Program-made: the position numbers and the translations under genes
Notes under the pieces: model-generated
Databases searched by the model: none
The model's input: only the letters and a program-made list of their open reading frames with translations
What the model was told of the DNA's origin: nothing
Shown: positions 33,042-42,433 of the stretch, one piece after another
How positions within the stretch are numbered: position 1 is the stretch's first letter
Layout: every line of letters begins with the position of its first letter
Source: CAYUYV01 sp964522525
GTDB taxonomy: Bacteria; Pseudomonadota; Alphaproteobacteria; JAJFIK01
Assembly (NCBI GenBank): GCA_964522525.1
Contig: CAZFWG010000016.1
Coordinates: forward strand, 1 to 64,000
Direction of reading: 5' to 3'
DNA: 64,000 bases

Positions 33042-34226
33042 ATGACAATCCCGGACACGCGTTTATGGGAAGACAGGGGGAAGCGTCCGGGGAGCGGAGG
33101 ATCGGCGCGCCGATGGGGCTTGATCGGCCTGCTCGTCAGCGCCTTGGGGCTTGGCGGTGGCGCAGGTGACGTTGAGGCCCAACAGCCCAACCTAAGGGAA
33201 CCCGATTCCGCCCCCGCGCCGCAACGGCCCGGTCCATCGGAGGCCGCCGCGCAACCGTCTGAAAATACGAAAGATCCCGGACCGGCGGGGGCGAAGGAGG
33301 AACTGGCGCGCAGGCCCCTTGTTGAGGACGAGAGTGCCCCACCCCTCGAGGCCCTGATGACGGCCGATGAGATTTTTCTCAATCTGGTGGTCGAGCCCGA
33401 CCCCAAGGCCTTTGCCCCCAAAGGCAATCTCAGCGGGCCGCCGTTCGAGCTTCCCCTGGATCCGGCAGGTCTGGCGATCTCGCCCGCCGATCGGGTGCGG
33501 TCCCTCGTGCCGCCCCATCTCTATGAGCATTTTGACCTTTATCTCTACGTCAACAAGGCTGAACGGGGCCTGTGGGCCCAACAGATGTTCGTCTTCGAAA
33601 ATGAGAATGGGGTCCGTGACCGGGCCGCGGATCCGGTCTCGGTGCCGCTCGAGATCGCGCGTCCCGAAGACGAGGGGGCGCCGCGCCAGGCCCTTGATGG
33701 CCCCCGCTCCGTGCCGGCCGGACCCGACGCCGGCAAGCCGGACGCTTTAGTGCTGACACTGACGGATCGCTGGCTTGTCTCCACGGGCCGGGAACGCCGG
33801 GAACGCTATTTCACCGAAACGCCCCTGGGCCTGTTCCGGCTCGACCGGAATCGCTTCTACAAATTCGTGCGCTCCGTCCAATGGAACGGAGCCGCGATGC
33901 CCTTCGCCATGTTCTTTGACTGGGACTACGCGACGCGCAAATCCGGCTATGCGATCCATGCGGCGGGCCGCACCACGCAACGCTATCTCGGCCGCCGGGC
34001 ATCGGGCGGTTGCATCCGTCTGTCGCTGGCCCATGCGGAGGCGCTGTTCATGCGGATTCGCGAGGGTTATGCGGGCAAGGTTCCGGACATGCCCTTCGAT
34101 CGTGCCGCAGGGCTGACCAAAAGTGACGGCACGATCCGTCTGAACGATGCCGGCCGCCCCATTTTTGAGCAAGGCTACCGGGTGTTGCTTGTGGTCGATG
34201 ATTTGGCGAAGGAGATCGTGCTCTGA
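33042..34226 (+). CDS. L,D-transpeptidase (YkuD domain) family protein
   Basis: This 394-residue exported protein carries a C-terminal YkuD-type catalytic domain, which cross-links or remodels peptidoglycan through a cysteine nucleophile. The motif IHAAGRTTQRYLGRRASGGCIRLS (His, then S-G-G-C-x-R) is intact near residue 310-330. The N terminus has a basic stretch and a hydrophobic segment (WGLIGLLVSALGLGGGAGDVEAQ), probably a signal peptide, followed by a Pro/Glu-rich linker of about 60 residues. I chose the ATG at 33042, preceded by GGGAGAAGG. It is followed by a small lipoprotein gene. Confidence 0.85.
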   Translation: MTIPDTRLWEDRGKRPGSGGSARRWGLIGLLVSALGLGGGAGDVEAQQPNLREPDSAPAPQRPGPSEAAAQPSENTKDPGPAGAKEELARRPLVEDESAPPLEALMTADEIFLNLVVEPDPKAFAPKGNLSGPPFELPLDPAGLAISPADRVRSLVPPHLYEHFDLYLYVNKAERGLWAQQMFVFENENGVRDRAADPVSVPLEIARPEDEGAPRQALDGPRSVPAGPDAGKPDALVLTLTDRWLVSTGRERRERYFTETPLGLFRLDRNRFYKFVRSVQWNGAAMPFAMFFDWDYATRKSGYAIHAAGRTTQRYLGRRASGGCIRLSLAHAEALFMRIREGYAGKVPDMPFDRAAGLTKSDGTIRLNDAGRPIFEQGYRVLLVVDDLAKEIVL

Positions 34227-34267
34227 GAGCGGCAATTTCAGATAGGGGGGCCCCAGCGTCGGCGCGG

Positions 34268-34675
34268 GTGGCGGGCGCCCTCGCGTTGATGCTCGCCTTG
34301 ACGGGCTGTGCCCTCTTCGGCGGCGGCGGAGGGGATGAGGCTTCCCGTCCGCCCAAGACCACATTCCCGGATCTATCCGATGTCCCGCCCATCACCGAGG
34401 AGCAGAACACGGTCGATCGGGCAGCGGTGATCCAAGACCTCGAGATGCGCCGTCTTCTGGCCGCGTTCGACCGGGATGTGCTCGACCCCACGGTGCTCCA
34501 GGATCTGCCACGCCCCCCGAGCAGCGAGCGCGATCCCCTGGTGCCCATGTCGCTGATCAATGCGGCCCGGGGCGTGCGCGAGGATCGGACCCTGGCACCG
34601 CCGCCCTCGGCGATGCCGCCGGTCTTGCCGGCGGGGGGCGTGCCGGGCAAGCGTCCAGGGCAGGCGCAGCCCTGA
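34268..34675 (+). CDS. Small lipoprotein of unknown function
   Basis: This short protein (135 residues from the GTG at 34268) has a lipobox LALTGC, so it is probably a membrane lipoprotein. The rest is Pro/Glu-rich with no family I recognise. The GTG start gives a signal peptide without positive charge. The same frame runs back to a CTG at 34223 that overlaps the transpeptidase stop and would add an Arg-containing n-region (RAAISDRGAPASAR). The true start is uncertain. It is probably co-transcribed with the transpeptidase, hinting at a cell-envelope role. Confidence 0.65.
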   Translation: MAGALALMLALTGCALFGGGGGDEASRPPKTTFPDLSDVPPITEEQNTVDRAAVIQDLEMRRLLAAFDRDVLDPTVLQDLPRPPSSERDPLVPMSLINAARGVREDRTLAPPPSAMPPVLPAGGVPGKRPGQAQP

Positions 34676-34750
34676 CGGCGACCTTCTGGGAACGCCCCCT
34701 TAACCGGGCCCGGTAAATCGGCTATCACACAGTCTGACTTTCCCGGGTAG

Positions 34751-34770
34751 CGCCGCCGCATCCGGCGGTG
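34751..34770. promoter_or_regulatory. GC-rich hairpin before hom
   Basis: CCGCCG (34753-34758) and CGGCGG (34763-34768) form a perfect stem with a CATC loop, extended by C-G and G-T pairs. It lies 25 bases before the hom start without a T-run. It may be a 5' leader hairpin or the end of the previous transcript. Confidence 0.35.
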
Positions 34771-34795
34771 CTTCTCCTCTTCAACGGATTCGTGA

Positions 34796-36091
34796 ATGGA
34801 CGCTCCCCTGCGTATTGCCATTGCCGGTCTGGGCACGGTCGGCCGTGGTGTCGTCAAGACCCTGACCCGCCATAACGATCTCATTGCCCAGCGCAGCCCC
34901 CGGCCCATTGAAATCGTTGCCGTTTCGGCCCGGGACCGGGAGGCTGACCGGGGCATCGACCTGTCCGGCCTGCGCTGGGTCGAGGACGCGCGGGAGCTGG
35001 CCCTGGCCAATGACGTCGATGTGGTTGTCGAGCTGATCGGCGGCGCGGAGGGCATCGCCAAGGATGTGGTCACCTCGGCCATCGGGGCCGGCAAGGATGT
35101 GGTCACGGCCAACAAGGCCCTGCTCGCCGTCCATGGCGAGACCCTGGCGCTCGCGGCCGACAGCGCCGATGTGGCCTTGCGCTATGAGGCTGCCGTGGCC
35201 GGCGGGATCCCCCTGATCAAGGGGCTGCGCGAGGGCCTGTCGGGCAATGCGGTGACCCGGATCACCGGCATTCTGAACGGCACCTGCAACTATATCCTGA
35301 CCCAGATGGAAGATACGGGGGCGGATTTCGGGGATGTGCTCCAGGACGCCCAGGCCAAGGGTTATGCCGAGGCCGATCCCGGCGTTGACATCGGCGGTGT
35401 GGACGCGGCCCACAAGATCGCCATCCTGGCGGCGCTGGCGTTCGGGGCGCCGGTGCCCTTCGATAAGGTCCATGTGGAAGGGATCGAAGCGATCGAGGCG
35501 GACGATATCCGGTTCGCCGCCGAACTGGGCTACCGCATCAAACTCCTGGCGACGGCCGAATGGCTCGGACACGGACGGATCGGCACGCGGGTTCACCCGG
35601 CGCTTGTGCGCCAGCGCAGTCCCCTGGCGGAAGTGGGCGGGGTGATGAATGCCGCGCTCGTGGAAGCGGAACCGGTCCAGCGGGTGCTGTTCGAGGGCCC
35701 GGGCGCGGGCGAGGGACCGACGGCCTCCGCCGTCGTGGCCGATCTCATCGATCTGGCCCGGGGGCTGCGGCTGCCTGTCTATATGCCGGCGGGGGCGGAG
35801 CGGCTGGAGCGCACCAGCGTGCCGATCGAGGACCATGTCGGGGCCTTCTATGTCCGTCTGAAAGTGATCGATCAGCCGGGTGTCATGGCGCGCATCACCC
35901 AGATCCTGTCGGAATCCGAAATCTCCATCGAAAGCATTCTTCAACGGGGACGCCGGCCCAATGGGGTCGTGCCCGTCGTCATGGTGACCCATGAGGCGAA
36001 AGACGCGGTCATGGCCCAGGCCATTGCCCAGTTCGCCGCCCTTGAGGCCGTGACCGACGATCCCTGTCTCATCCGCATCGAGAATGTATGA
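34796..36091 (+). CDS. hom: Homoserine dehydrogenase
   Basis: This enzyme reduces aspartate semialdehyde to homoserine, the branch to threonine and methionine. The N-terminal IAIAGLGTVGRGVVKTL binds NAD(P), VTANKALLAVHG and GGIPLIKGLREGLSGNAVTRITGILNGTCNYILTQM are the family signature, and EADPGVDIGGVDAAHK contains the catalytic Asp/Lys region. A C-terminal ACT domain (about residues 350-431; GAFYVRLKVIDQPGVMARIT) suggests feedback control by an amino acid. It is 431 residues, the normal length. The stop overlaps an in-frame ATG for the glpX open frame, and hom-glpX-recJ is a conserved alphaproteobacterial order. Confidence 0.96.
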   Translation: MDAPLRIAIAGLGTVGRGVVKTLTRHNDLIAQRSPRPIEIVAVSARDREADRGIDLSGLRWVEDARELALANDVDVVVELIGGAEGIAKDVVTSAIGAGKDVVTANKALLAVHGETLALAADSADVALRYEAAVAGGIPLIKGLREGLSGNAVTRITGILNGTCNYILTQMEDTGADFGDVLQDAQAKGYAEADPGVDIGGVDAAHKIAILAALAFGAPVPFDKVHVEGIEAIEADDIRFAAELGYRIKLLATAEWLGHGRIGTRVHPALVRQRSPLAEVGGVMNAALVEAEPVQRVLFEGPGAGEGPTASAVVADLIDLARGLRLPVYMPAGAERLERTSVPIEDHVGAFYVRLKVIDQPGVMARITQILSESEISIESILQRGRRPNGVVPVVMVTHEAKDAVMAQAIAQFAALEAVTDDPCLIRIENV

Positions 36092-36156
36092 GTAGCACGC
36101 GAGCGGCGAAGGGGGTTTCGCCGCTCATCCAGACTGAAACGTACAAGGAACAGGCC

Positions 36157-37128
36157 ATGACTTCTGACCATGCCAATGCCCGGCCGCTTGACCGGACCCT
36201 GAATTTCGAGATTGCCCATGTGGCGGAAGCCGCGGCCATCGCCTGCGCGCCGTTCATCGGGCGCGGCGACAAGGTGGGCGCCGATCAGGCCGCCGTCGAC
36301 GCCATGCGCACCGCCCTCAACACCCTTGATATCGACGGCACCGTGGTGATCGGTGAGGGAGAGCGGGACGAAGCGCCCATGCTCTATATTGGCGAGAAGG
36401 TGGGCACGGGCCAAGGACCCAAGGTCGACATTGCCCTTGATCCCCTGGAGGGCACGGGCCTGTGCGCCAAGGCCATGCCGAATTCCTTGGCTGTGCTGGC
36501 GATCGCCGATGGGGGCACGCTGCTCCATGCGCCCGATACCTATATGGACAAGATTGCCGTGGGCGGCGGATTGCCGGAAGGCGTGGTCGATCTCGACGCG
36601 GATCCGGCCGACAATATCCGTTCCCTCGCCCAGGCCAAGGGCGTGGCGCCGGAGGCGATCACGGCCTGCGTCCTGGAGCGGGACCGTCATCTCGATCTCA
36701 TCGAAAAGATCCGCAGCACCGGCGCGGCCGTTCATTTGATTACGGATGGTGACATCGCCGGCGTGATACACACCACCGATCCGACCACGGGCATCGACAT
36801 TTATATGGGGCAGGGCGGCGCCCCGGAAGGTGTCCTTGCGGCGGCGGCATTGCGCTGCATCGGCGGTCAGATCCAGACCCGCCTTGTCTTCCGCAATGAC
36901 AATGAGCGTGGCCGGGCCAGCCGAATCGGGATAACCGATTTTAATCGTAAATATGCGCTTAACGACTTGGCGTCGGGGGATGTGGTCTTTGCCGCCACGG
37001 GCGTGACCAATGGCACCCTGTTGAACGGCATTGCCCGATCCGCCCAGGGGGTGAGCAGTCACACCATGGTCATGACCTCCCGGACCGGCAGTGTGCGGTG
37101 GATCCGCGCCCAGCATCGGGGAGGCTGA
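36157..37128 (+). CDS. glpX: Class II fructose-1,6-bisphosphatase
   Basis: This is the GlpX-type phosphatase that hydrolyses fructose-1,6-bisphosphate in gluconeogenesis. Motifs are VAEAAAIACAPFIGRGDK, IGEGERDEAPMLYIGE (metal-binding acidic residues) and IALDPLEGTGLCAKAMPNSLAVLA. It is 323 residues, as expected. I prefer the ATG at 36157 after AAGGAAC because the family core begins a few residues later. An alternative ATG at 36088 overlaps the hom stop (ATGA) and would add 23 residues. It is co-transcribed with hom. Confidence 0.93.
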   Translation: MTSDHANARPLDRTLNFEIAHVAEAAAIACAPFIGRGDKVGADQAAVDAMRTALNTLDIDGTVVIGEGERDEAPMLYIGEKVGTGQGPKVDIALDPLEGTGLCAKAMPNSLAVLAIADGGTLLHAPDTYMDKIAVGGGLPEGVVDLDADPADNIRSLAQAKGVAPEAITACVLERDRHLDLIEKIRSTGAAVHLITDGDIAGVIHTTDPTTGIDIYMGQGGAPEGVLAAAALRCIGGQIQTRLVFRNDNERGRASRIGITDFNRKYALNDLASGDVVFAATGVTNGTLLNGIARSAQGVSSHTMVMTSRTGSVRWIRAQHRGG

Positions 37129-37225
37129 CGGTCCTTCCGTCACCCCGCTTCTGAAAGGCGCTCACACCGTGCCATGCCTGGTGCGGGCGTGACCTGAGCC
37201 GACAAGATCCTGTCACCAGCGCACA

Positions 37226-39154
37226 ATGAGGAGTGTTCGCTTGGCGTCTTCTCCCGTGCCCCATCCCATTCTTCCCGATCCGTCCGCCGCCCGCCGCCGA
37301 TTGGCGGCGGCCGGGTCCTTGGCGGCTTCCGATGACACCGGGGTTGTTGACCTGGAAGACCAGGCGCTCTGGGGTGTCTCTGAGTCGGCCACGGGCCATG
37401 TCTGGCGTTTGAGAGACTGTCCGCTTTCAGAGGTTCAGGCGCTCGCGGCGGCCCATGCCCTGCCCGAACTGGTGGCGCGGCTTCTGGTCCTGCGGGGCGT
37501 TACCGCCGACCAGGCGGCATTGTATCTCCATCCCACCCTGAAGGATCTTCTGCCCGACCCGGATACGTTGCAAGACATGCAGGTGGCTGTGGCCCGCATC
37601 GTCAAGGCGGTCCAGAGCCGTGAGAAGGTCTGTGTGTTTGCCGATTATGACGTGGACGGCGGAACATCCGCCGCGTTGATGCTCCGACTGCTGAGGGCGC
37701 TGGGGCTGGAACCGGATCTCTATGTGCCGGACCGGGTGAAGGAAGGCTACGGCCCCAACGGGCCGGCCTTGCGGGAGATCGCCAAGACCGGGGTGAGCCT
37801 CGTCATCACGCTCGATTGCGGCGCGACCGCCGTCGAGGCCCTGGAGGAGGGCGCCCGGGCCGGGCTTGATGTGGTGGTGATCGACCATCACCTGGTCGAG
37901 GGGGAGTTGCCGAGGGCTGTGGGCATTGTCAATCCCAACCGCCCCGATGATATCTCGGGTCTTGGCACCCTGGCGGCCGTCGGCGTGACCTTCGTCGTTT
38001 CCGTGGGTGTACTGAGGGCCCTGCGCCTTGAGGGCTGGTTTGACAAGGCGGGCGTCGCGATGCCGGACCTGCGCCATTGGCTCGACCTCGTGGCCCTGGG
38101 CACGGTCTGCGACGTCGTTCCGCTGACCGGGTTGAACCGGGCCTTTGTCGTCCAGGGGCTGAAGATCATGGCGGGTCAGATCGCGCCTGGTGCCCAACCG
38201 CCCTTTCCGGGTCTCGCCGCTTTGGCCCAGGTTACCAGCCTTACCGAACCGCCGGGCACCTATCACCTGGGTTTCATTCTGGGTCCGCGCATCAATGCCG
38301 GCGGGCGCGTGGGCCGCGCGGATCTGGGCGCCCGTTTGCTGTCCACGACGGACGCCGAGGAAGCGCTGACCCTGGCGCGGGAACTTGATGCCTTCAACGG
38401 ACAGCGGCGGGACATCGAGGCCGCCGTGCTCGACGACGCCATCGGCCAGGCGGAAGCCGCACTCGAAACTTGGCCTGGCCGGCCCGTACTCATGGTCCAT
38501 GGGGAAGGCTGGCATCCGGGTGTGATCGGCATCGTGGCGGGCCGGCTCAAGGAGCGGTTCAAGCGTCCCACTCTGGCCTTGGCCCTTGATGGGGACACGG
38601 CGACAGGCTCCGGCCGTTCGGTCACCGGGGTTGATCTGGGGGCGGCCATTCTCGAGGCGCGGGACCAGGGGCTTCTTCTCAAAGGAGGCGGCCATGCCAT
38701 GGCGGCGGGGCTGACGGTCGCCGTCGACTGCCTGGATGTGCTTGATCGTTTCCTGACGGATCGCTTGGGCAACGCCGTGGCCGAGGCCCGGGCCGACACG
38801 AGCCTGTGGGTCGACGCGACGATTGCCCTTTCCGGTGCCACCCGCAGTCTCTACGAGACCCTGGAAGCCACGGGCCCCTTCGGGGCCGGCAGCCCGGAAC
38901 CCCTGGTGGCCTTGCGCGATGCCCAAATTGACTGGGTGCAGGTCGTGGGGGAGGCGCATCTGCGCGTTACGCTGGCAAGCCCGGAAGGCGCGAAGCTCAC
39001 CGCCATGGCGTTCCGGGCCGTCGACACCGATCTTGGCCGGCTCTTGATGGAGGCTTCCGGCTCAGCGGTTCACATTACCGGTCATTTGCGGGCGGATAAT
39101 TACAAAGGCCGGAACGGCGTCCAGCTCCATATCGTAGACGCCGCCCCGGCCTGA
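37226..39154 (+). CDS. recJ: Single-stranded-DNA-specific exonuclease RecJ
   Basis: This is the 5'-3' single-strand exonuclease of recombination and mismatch repair, of the DHH superfamily. It has VCVFADYDVDGGTSAALMLRLL, VITLDCGATAVEAL, VVVIDHHLVEGELP (the DHH motif), GPRINAGGRVGRADLGARLL, and a DHHA1 domain with GWHPGVIGIVAGRLKERF and LLLKGGGHAMAAG. The length (642) is slightly above the usual 570-600 because of an N-terminal extension. A TTG at 37241 preceded by GAGGAG at 7 bases is a credible alternative start, giving ASSPVPHP. Confidence 0.93.
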   Translation: MRSVRLASSPVPHPILPDPSAARRRLAAAGSLAASDDTGVVDLEDQALWGVSESATGHVWRLRDCPLSEVQALAAAHALPELVARLLVLRGVTADQAALYLHPTLKDLLPDPDTLQDMQVAVARIVKAVQSREKVCVFADYDVDGGTSAALMLRLLRALGLEPDLYVPDRVKEGYGPNGPALREIAKTGVSLVITLDCGATAVEALEEGARAGLDVVVIDHHLVEGELPRAVGIVNPNRPDDISGLGTLAAVGVTFVVSVGVLRALRLEGWFDKAGVAMPDLRHWLDLVALGTVCDVVPLTGLNRAFVVQGLKIMAGQIAPGAQPPFPGLAALAQVTSLTEPPGTYHLGFILGPRINAGGRVGRADLGARLLSTTDAEEALTLARELDAFNGQRRDIEAAVLDDAIGQAEAALETWPGRPVLMVHGEGWHPGVIGIVAGRLKERFKRPTLALALDGDTATGSGRSVTGVDLGAAILEARDQGLLLKGGGHAMAAGLTVAVDCLDVLDRFLTDRLGNAVAEARADTSLWVDATIALSGATRSLYETLEATGPFGAGSPEPLVALRDAQIDWVQVVGEAHLRVTLASPEGAKLTAMAFRAVDTDLGRLLMEASGSAVHITGHLRADNYKGRNGVQLHIVDAAPA

Positions 39155-39170
39155 TCTTCAGACCGGAGCT

Positions 39171-39590
39171 TCAAGCCTTGCTCAACATTTCGCCCATGGC
39201 GGCATGGACTTTCTGAATGGCCTTGAGGGGGCGGACCATGACCTTGAAGTCGCGGATCAGGCCATCCGTGTCCCACTGGATCATGTCCACGCCGTTGACA
39301 TAGATCTTGTCGACCTCGGTTTCGAACTCCAGAACGGCCATTTGCTGGCAGTCGAAAATCCGGACATAGCGGAACATCTCTTCGTTCAAGGCCTCGCCCG
39401 CGGCCGTGAGATAGGCCTTGACGATCGGTTTGCCGATCTGAGGGGTGTGGACGACCGGGCTCCAGAACACGGCTTCCTCATGGAGCTGGGCGTCGATGCC
39501 TTCCGGGTCCTGGCCCGCCAGGATCCAGTCGAACCAGCGCTGGAGATGCGGGCTGTAACCGGTGAGATTCTGTTTGGGATGGTGTGCCAT
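39171..39590 (-). CDS. NTF2-like / SnoaL-like domain protein
   Basis: This 139-residue protein of the nuclear-transport-factor-2-like fold has LQRWFDWILAGQDPEGIDAQLHEEAVFWSPVV at the start, the usual amphipathic helices, and GVDMIQWDTDGLIRDFKVMVRPLKAI at the end. Such domains include isomerases, hydrolases and binding proteins, so the activity is not assignable. It lies downstream of a crotonase gene on the same strand (about 60 bases) and is convergent with recJ, suggesting a shared acyl-CoA-related function with the crotonase. Confidence 0.8.
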   Translation of the reverse strand: MAHHPKQNLTGYSPHLQRWFDWILAGQDPEGIDAQLHEEAVFWSPVVHTPQIGKPIVKAYLTAAGEALNEEMFRYVRIFDCQQMAVLEFETEVDKIYVNGVDMIQWDTDGLIRDFKVMVRPLKAIQKVHAAMGEMLSKA

Positions 39591-39653
39591 GGCGCCGCCT
39601 TCCGTTTGTCCGCTGTCACGAGGCCCCGCGCTCGCCGGATCAGGGCCGCCGGA

Positions 39654-40469
39654 TCAGTCCCGGAAATTGGCGGACCGTTTTTCCAGCGCCGCCATCACGG
39701 CCTCAACCTGATTGGGGCTTCCGATCAGGTTTTCCTGTTCGATGGATTCCGTCAACAGGCCGGTATCGGGTTCCGAAATGGGCGCCTTGCTCAGCAGACG
39801 CTTTGCCGCCCGGATCGCATCGGGGCTCTTGGCGGCGATTTCATGGGCGGTCTCAAGGGCCGTCGCGCGGGGATCATCGCACAGGCGGGTCGCAAAGCCG
39901 AAAATCAAGGCCTCTTCCGCCGTGAAGATGCGTCCCGTATAAGTCAGCTCCCGGATGACATCATCCCGGGCGAGATGACGCATGATCTGGGTACCTCCCA
40001 TATCGGGCACGAGACCCCATTTGATCTCAAGGATGGAAAAGCGGGTGTCGGGCGCGGCATAGCGCATGTCGGCGCCAAGGGCGACCTGGAAGCCGCCGCC
40101 AAAGGCCACGCCATGGACGGCGGCGATGACCGGAACCGGCACTTCCCGCCATACCCAGGCGGCGTATTGGGCCCGATTGGCAATGCCGTGGGTGCGGGGG
40201 GTCAGCATGGAGCGTCCACCGCTTTCCTTGCCGGTGCCGCTCCCGCCCTCCGCCATGCGTCCGAAATTGCCCATGTCGAGGCCTGCGCAAAAGGCGCGGC
40301 CCTCTCCGGACAGGACCACTGCGCGCACCGATGGATCTTCCTTCAAGCGGGTTCCCGTCTCGATCAAGGCCGCAAACATGGCATCGTCCAGGGCATTCAT
40401 CTTGTCGGCCCTGGAAAGGCGCACATCCGCCACGCCGTTGTCGATCCGCAGTGAAATCCGCTCTTCCAT
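39654..40469 (-). CDS. Enoyl-CoA hydratase/isomerase family protein
   Basis: This 271-residue crotonase has DVRLSRADKMNALDDAMFAAL, LSGEGRAFCAGLDMGNFGRM and PVIAAVHGVAFGGGFQVALGADMRYAAPDTRFSILEIKWGLVPDMGG for the oxyanion hole and CoA pocket. The EIKWGLVPDMGG stretch has the Glu at the first catalytic position and Asp at the second, the pattern of dienoyl-CoA isomerase or related members. Three consecutive ATG codons follow GGAGGG; I chose the third, at 40469, for its 8-base spacing. It is probably the first gene of a two-gene unit with the NTF2-like gene. Confidence 0.87.
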   Translation of the reverse strand: MEERISLRIDNGVADVRLSRADKMNALDDAMFAALIETGTRLKEDPSVRAVVLSGEGRAFCAGLDMGNFGRMAEGGSGTGKESGGRSMLTPRTHGIANRAQYAAWVWREVPVPVIAAVHGVAFGGGFQVALGADMRYAAPDTRFSILEIKWGLVPDMGGTQIMRHLARDDVIRELTYTGRIFTAEEALIFGFATRLCDDPRATALETAHEIAAKSPDAIRAAKRLLSKAPISEPDTGLLTESIEQENLIGSPNQVEAVMAALEKRSANFRD

Positions 40470-41143
40470 CATCATCCCTCCTCGATCGTCGGCATGATCG
40501 TCGCCGACCCGCGTCTGACCTGCAAGGGGGCATAAGCGCCAGATGCAGGGGTGCGCGGAGGACCAAAGCCCCGTGCGCCCGAGATCACGGGGCGTGAGGC
40601 ATCGGTTTGCCAGGGATTGCGCCATCGTTTTCACGCCTCTCCCCAATCTGATCATGGAACAGAATTAAAGCCTTTCTTTTTCGTTAAGCGTGTTGCCTTG
40701 CCGCAACACCAACTTATGGCCGCACAGGGTTGTTCGTCATCACCTAAAATGAATCCCCGTAATTCACAGACCGCAGTCTCACGTCTCACTGAGGCCTGTA
40801 CGGATCTTTTCATCCGTATGGGACAGATAAGGGATGGGGCCGGGGCGGATGGTCTATCACCGCAAGGGCCGCCCCCCAATGTCCGTGGGTCCGGGGCGGA
40901 CAGGAAGCCCGCTTGCTTTGAAGACAATGACGGTGAGGTCCGGGCCGCGTCCGGAACGACAGATTTAACGGGACAGGGGCCGTGCAGGCAAAGGCAACAA
41001 AAGCAAAGATGAGAAGACGCTCATTTGACCTTTGGCCGAATTATAGGATCTATGAAATATCGTCGAAATTGAATCGTTTCGCTGTCATAAATCTTTCACG
41101 CGTATAGATATTTTCAGCGGGCGGCACAACGGGGGATTGATTG
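40470..41143. other. Intergenic region with two perfect hairpins, no supported gene
   Basis: This 674-base stretch lies between divergent genes. The open frames in it have no ribosome site or recognisable product. It holds GTGTTGC/GCAACAC (40690-40696 and 40703-40709, 6-base loop) and TACGGAT/ATCCGTA (40799-40805 and 40812-40818, 6-base loop), plus an AT-rich stretch at 41030-41120 likely to be the promoter of the downstream secreted protein. A small RNA is possible but not shown. Confidence 0.5.
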
Positions 41144-42433
41144 ATGAAAGCTGCTGCGCTTTCGATGATCGTGGGAGTTGTGGGTTGTCTCGCCGGTCTG
41201 CCCGCGGCCGCCGAACAGGGTTTCGGACAGCAGAGAGCATCCATCGAATATCGGGTGCCCCAAGGTTTCCAATATGGTTTCCAACAGCTCTTCCTCCTGG
41301 ACAGCTCCCTCAATCTTTCCGGGGGCGGCCAGACCATGGGCGTGCAGCAGCAGGTCCAGACCAGGGTCGAAGGTAATGCCCAGGTTCTCAGTGTGCAGAA
41401 CGGAAAACCGAGCCAGGTTCGGCTCAGTTTCGGGCCCGGCAGCGGCACCCAGATCACCATGAACGGCCAGCAGGCGCCGCAGCCTTTCCCGCTTGCGGGC
41501 CGTGAGGTGGTCGTTACCGTGCAAAATGAGAGTGTTGTCCAGATCGAGGCGGTCGGGGGCGGGGCGCTCCCCATGGATCCCGCCACCGTGTCGGTCATCT
41601 CTCCCGTGGTCGCGTTCGAGGATGCGCTCCGGCCGGGCCGTCCTGTCGGCGTGGGCGATGAATGGCCGGCCCAGATCAACGATCCGAGCGGCATGGGTCA
41701 GACCAATATGACGATCCGGGTCGTCGGTTTCCAGCAGCTGGGCGACCGGCGGGCCATGCAGCTTCAAGCCCAGGGCACGATGACCAACACGGCGGACGGC
41801 ATGAGCATGAACGGCCCGCTGTCCGCGACCATGCTCGTGGATCTCGAGACGGGGCTGCCGTTGCAGATGAACGGAACGGCGAGTGTGGAGATCAGCGGCG
41901 CTTCCTTCCAGCAAGGCCAACAGATCCAGATCAATGGCAGTGGTCAGCTCTCCTCCCAGCTTGCGATCGCCCCCGGTGGGATGGCAGCGGGTCCGTCCCA
42001 GGGACCGGTCGGTGGTCCTCAGCAAACGCCCCGGGGCCCCGCGCCCGGCGCCATCGATACCCGCAACAATGATCCCCGGCTGGTCGGGGTCTTCAAGGGA
42101 GAAGCCATTGCGGGGGGCGGGAAGCATGCCGCCTACGTCAATACCCAGCTTTGGTGGGTCTTCCGTCGGGACGGCATCGTCTATTTCGGCGCCCAGAGCT
42201 TCTTCACGGCGACCAAGCGGGACTACAACCAGGAGATCGAATGGACGGCCCATGGCAACAGTGCCGGAAAAATCGATCAAGGCCGTTGGCGTACGGATGG
42301 CCGGATCCTGTCGATCCAGTGGGATGACGGGCGCAGCCTGCGCGTCGCCTACAGTTTCGAGCCCGACGGTTCCCTCGTGTTCCGCAATGCCAATACGGGC
42401 AAGCTGATCAATTTCTACCCCCGCGTCCATTGA
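41144..42433 (+). CDS. Secreted beta-rich protein of unknown function
   Basis: This 429-residue protein has a signal peptide (MKAAALSMIVGVVGCLAGLPAAA) and a GGGGGA ribosome site 8 bases before the ATG. The mature part is Gln-, Gly- and Val-rich with alternating beta-strand patterns: about residues 30-280 form one domain (QQVQTRVEGNAQVLSV, ATMLVDLETGLPLQMNG). A Pro-rich linker (QGPVGGPQQTPRGPAPG) then leads to a C-terminal domain of about 115 residues that reads like a small beta-barrel (LWWVFRRDGIVYFGAQSFF, GRWRTDGRILSIQWDDG). I do not recognise a family. No obvious operon partner; the 195 bases after it are without a convincing gene until a small open frame. Confidence 0.75.
   Translation: MKAAALSMIVGVVGCLAGLPAAAEQGFGQQRASIEYRVPQGFQYGFQQLFLLDSSLNLSGGGQTMGVQQQVQTRVEGNAQVLSVQNGKPSQVRLSFGPGSGTQITMNGQQAPQPFPLAGREVVVTVQNESVVQIEAVGGGALPMDPATVSVISPVVAFEDALRPGRPVGVGDEWPAQINDPSGMGQTNMTIRVVGFQQLGDRRAMQLQAQGTMTNTADGMSMNGPLSATMLVDLETGLPLQMNGTASVEISGASFQQGQQIQINGSGQLSSQLAIAPGGMAAGPSQGPVGGPQQTPRGPAPGAIDTRNNDPRLVGVFKGEAIAGGGKHAAYVNTQLWWVFRRDGIVYFGAQSFFTATKRDYNQEIEWTAHGNSAGKIDQGRWRTDGRILSIQWDDGRSLRVAYSFEPDGSLVFRNANTGKLINFYPRVH

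Noticed and set aside
37427..38959. 510-codon minus-strand open frame over recJ
   Set aside because: Antisense to RecJ, whose motifs are intact; the translation has no family features.
40551..41012. 153-codon plus-strand open frame in the intergenic region
   Set aside because: No ribosome site, odd composition, and it runs through two hairpins; not supported as a gene.
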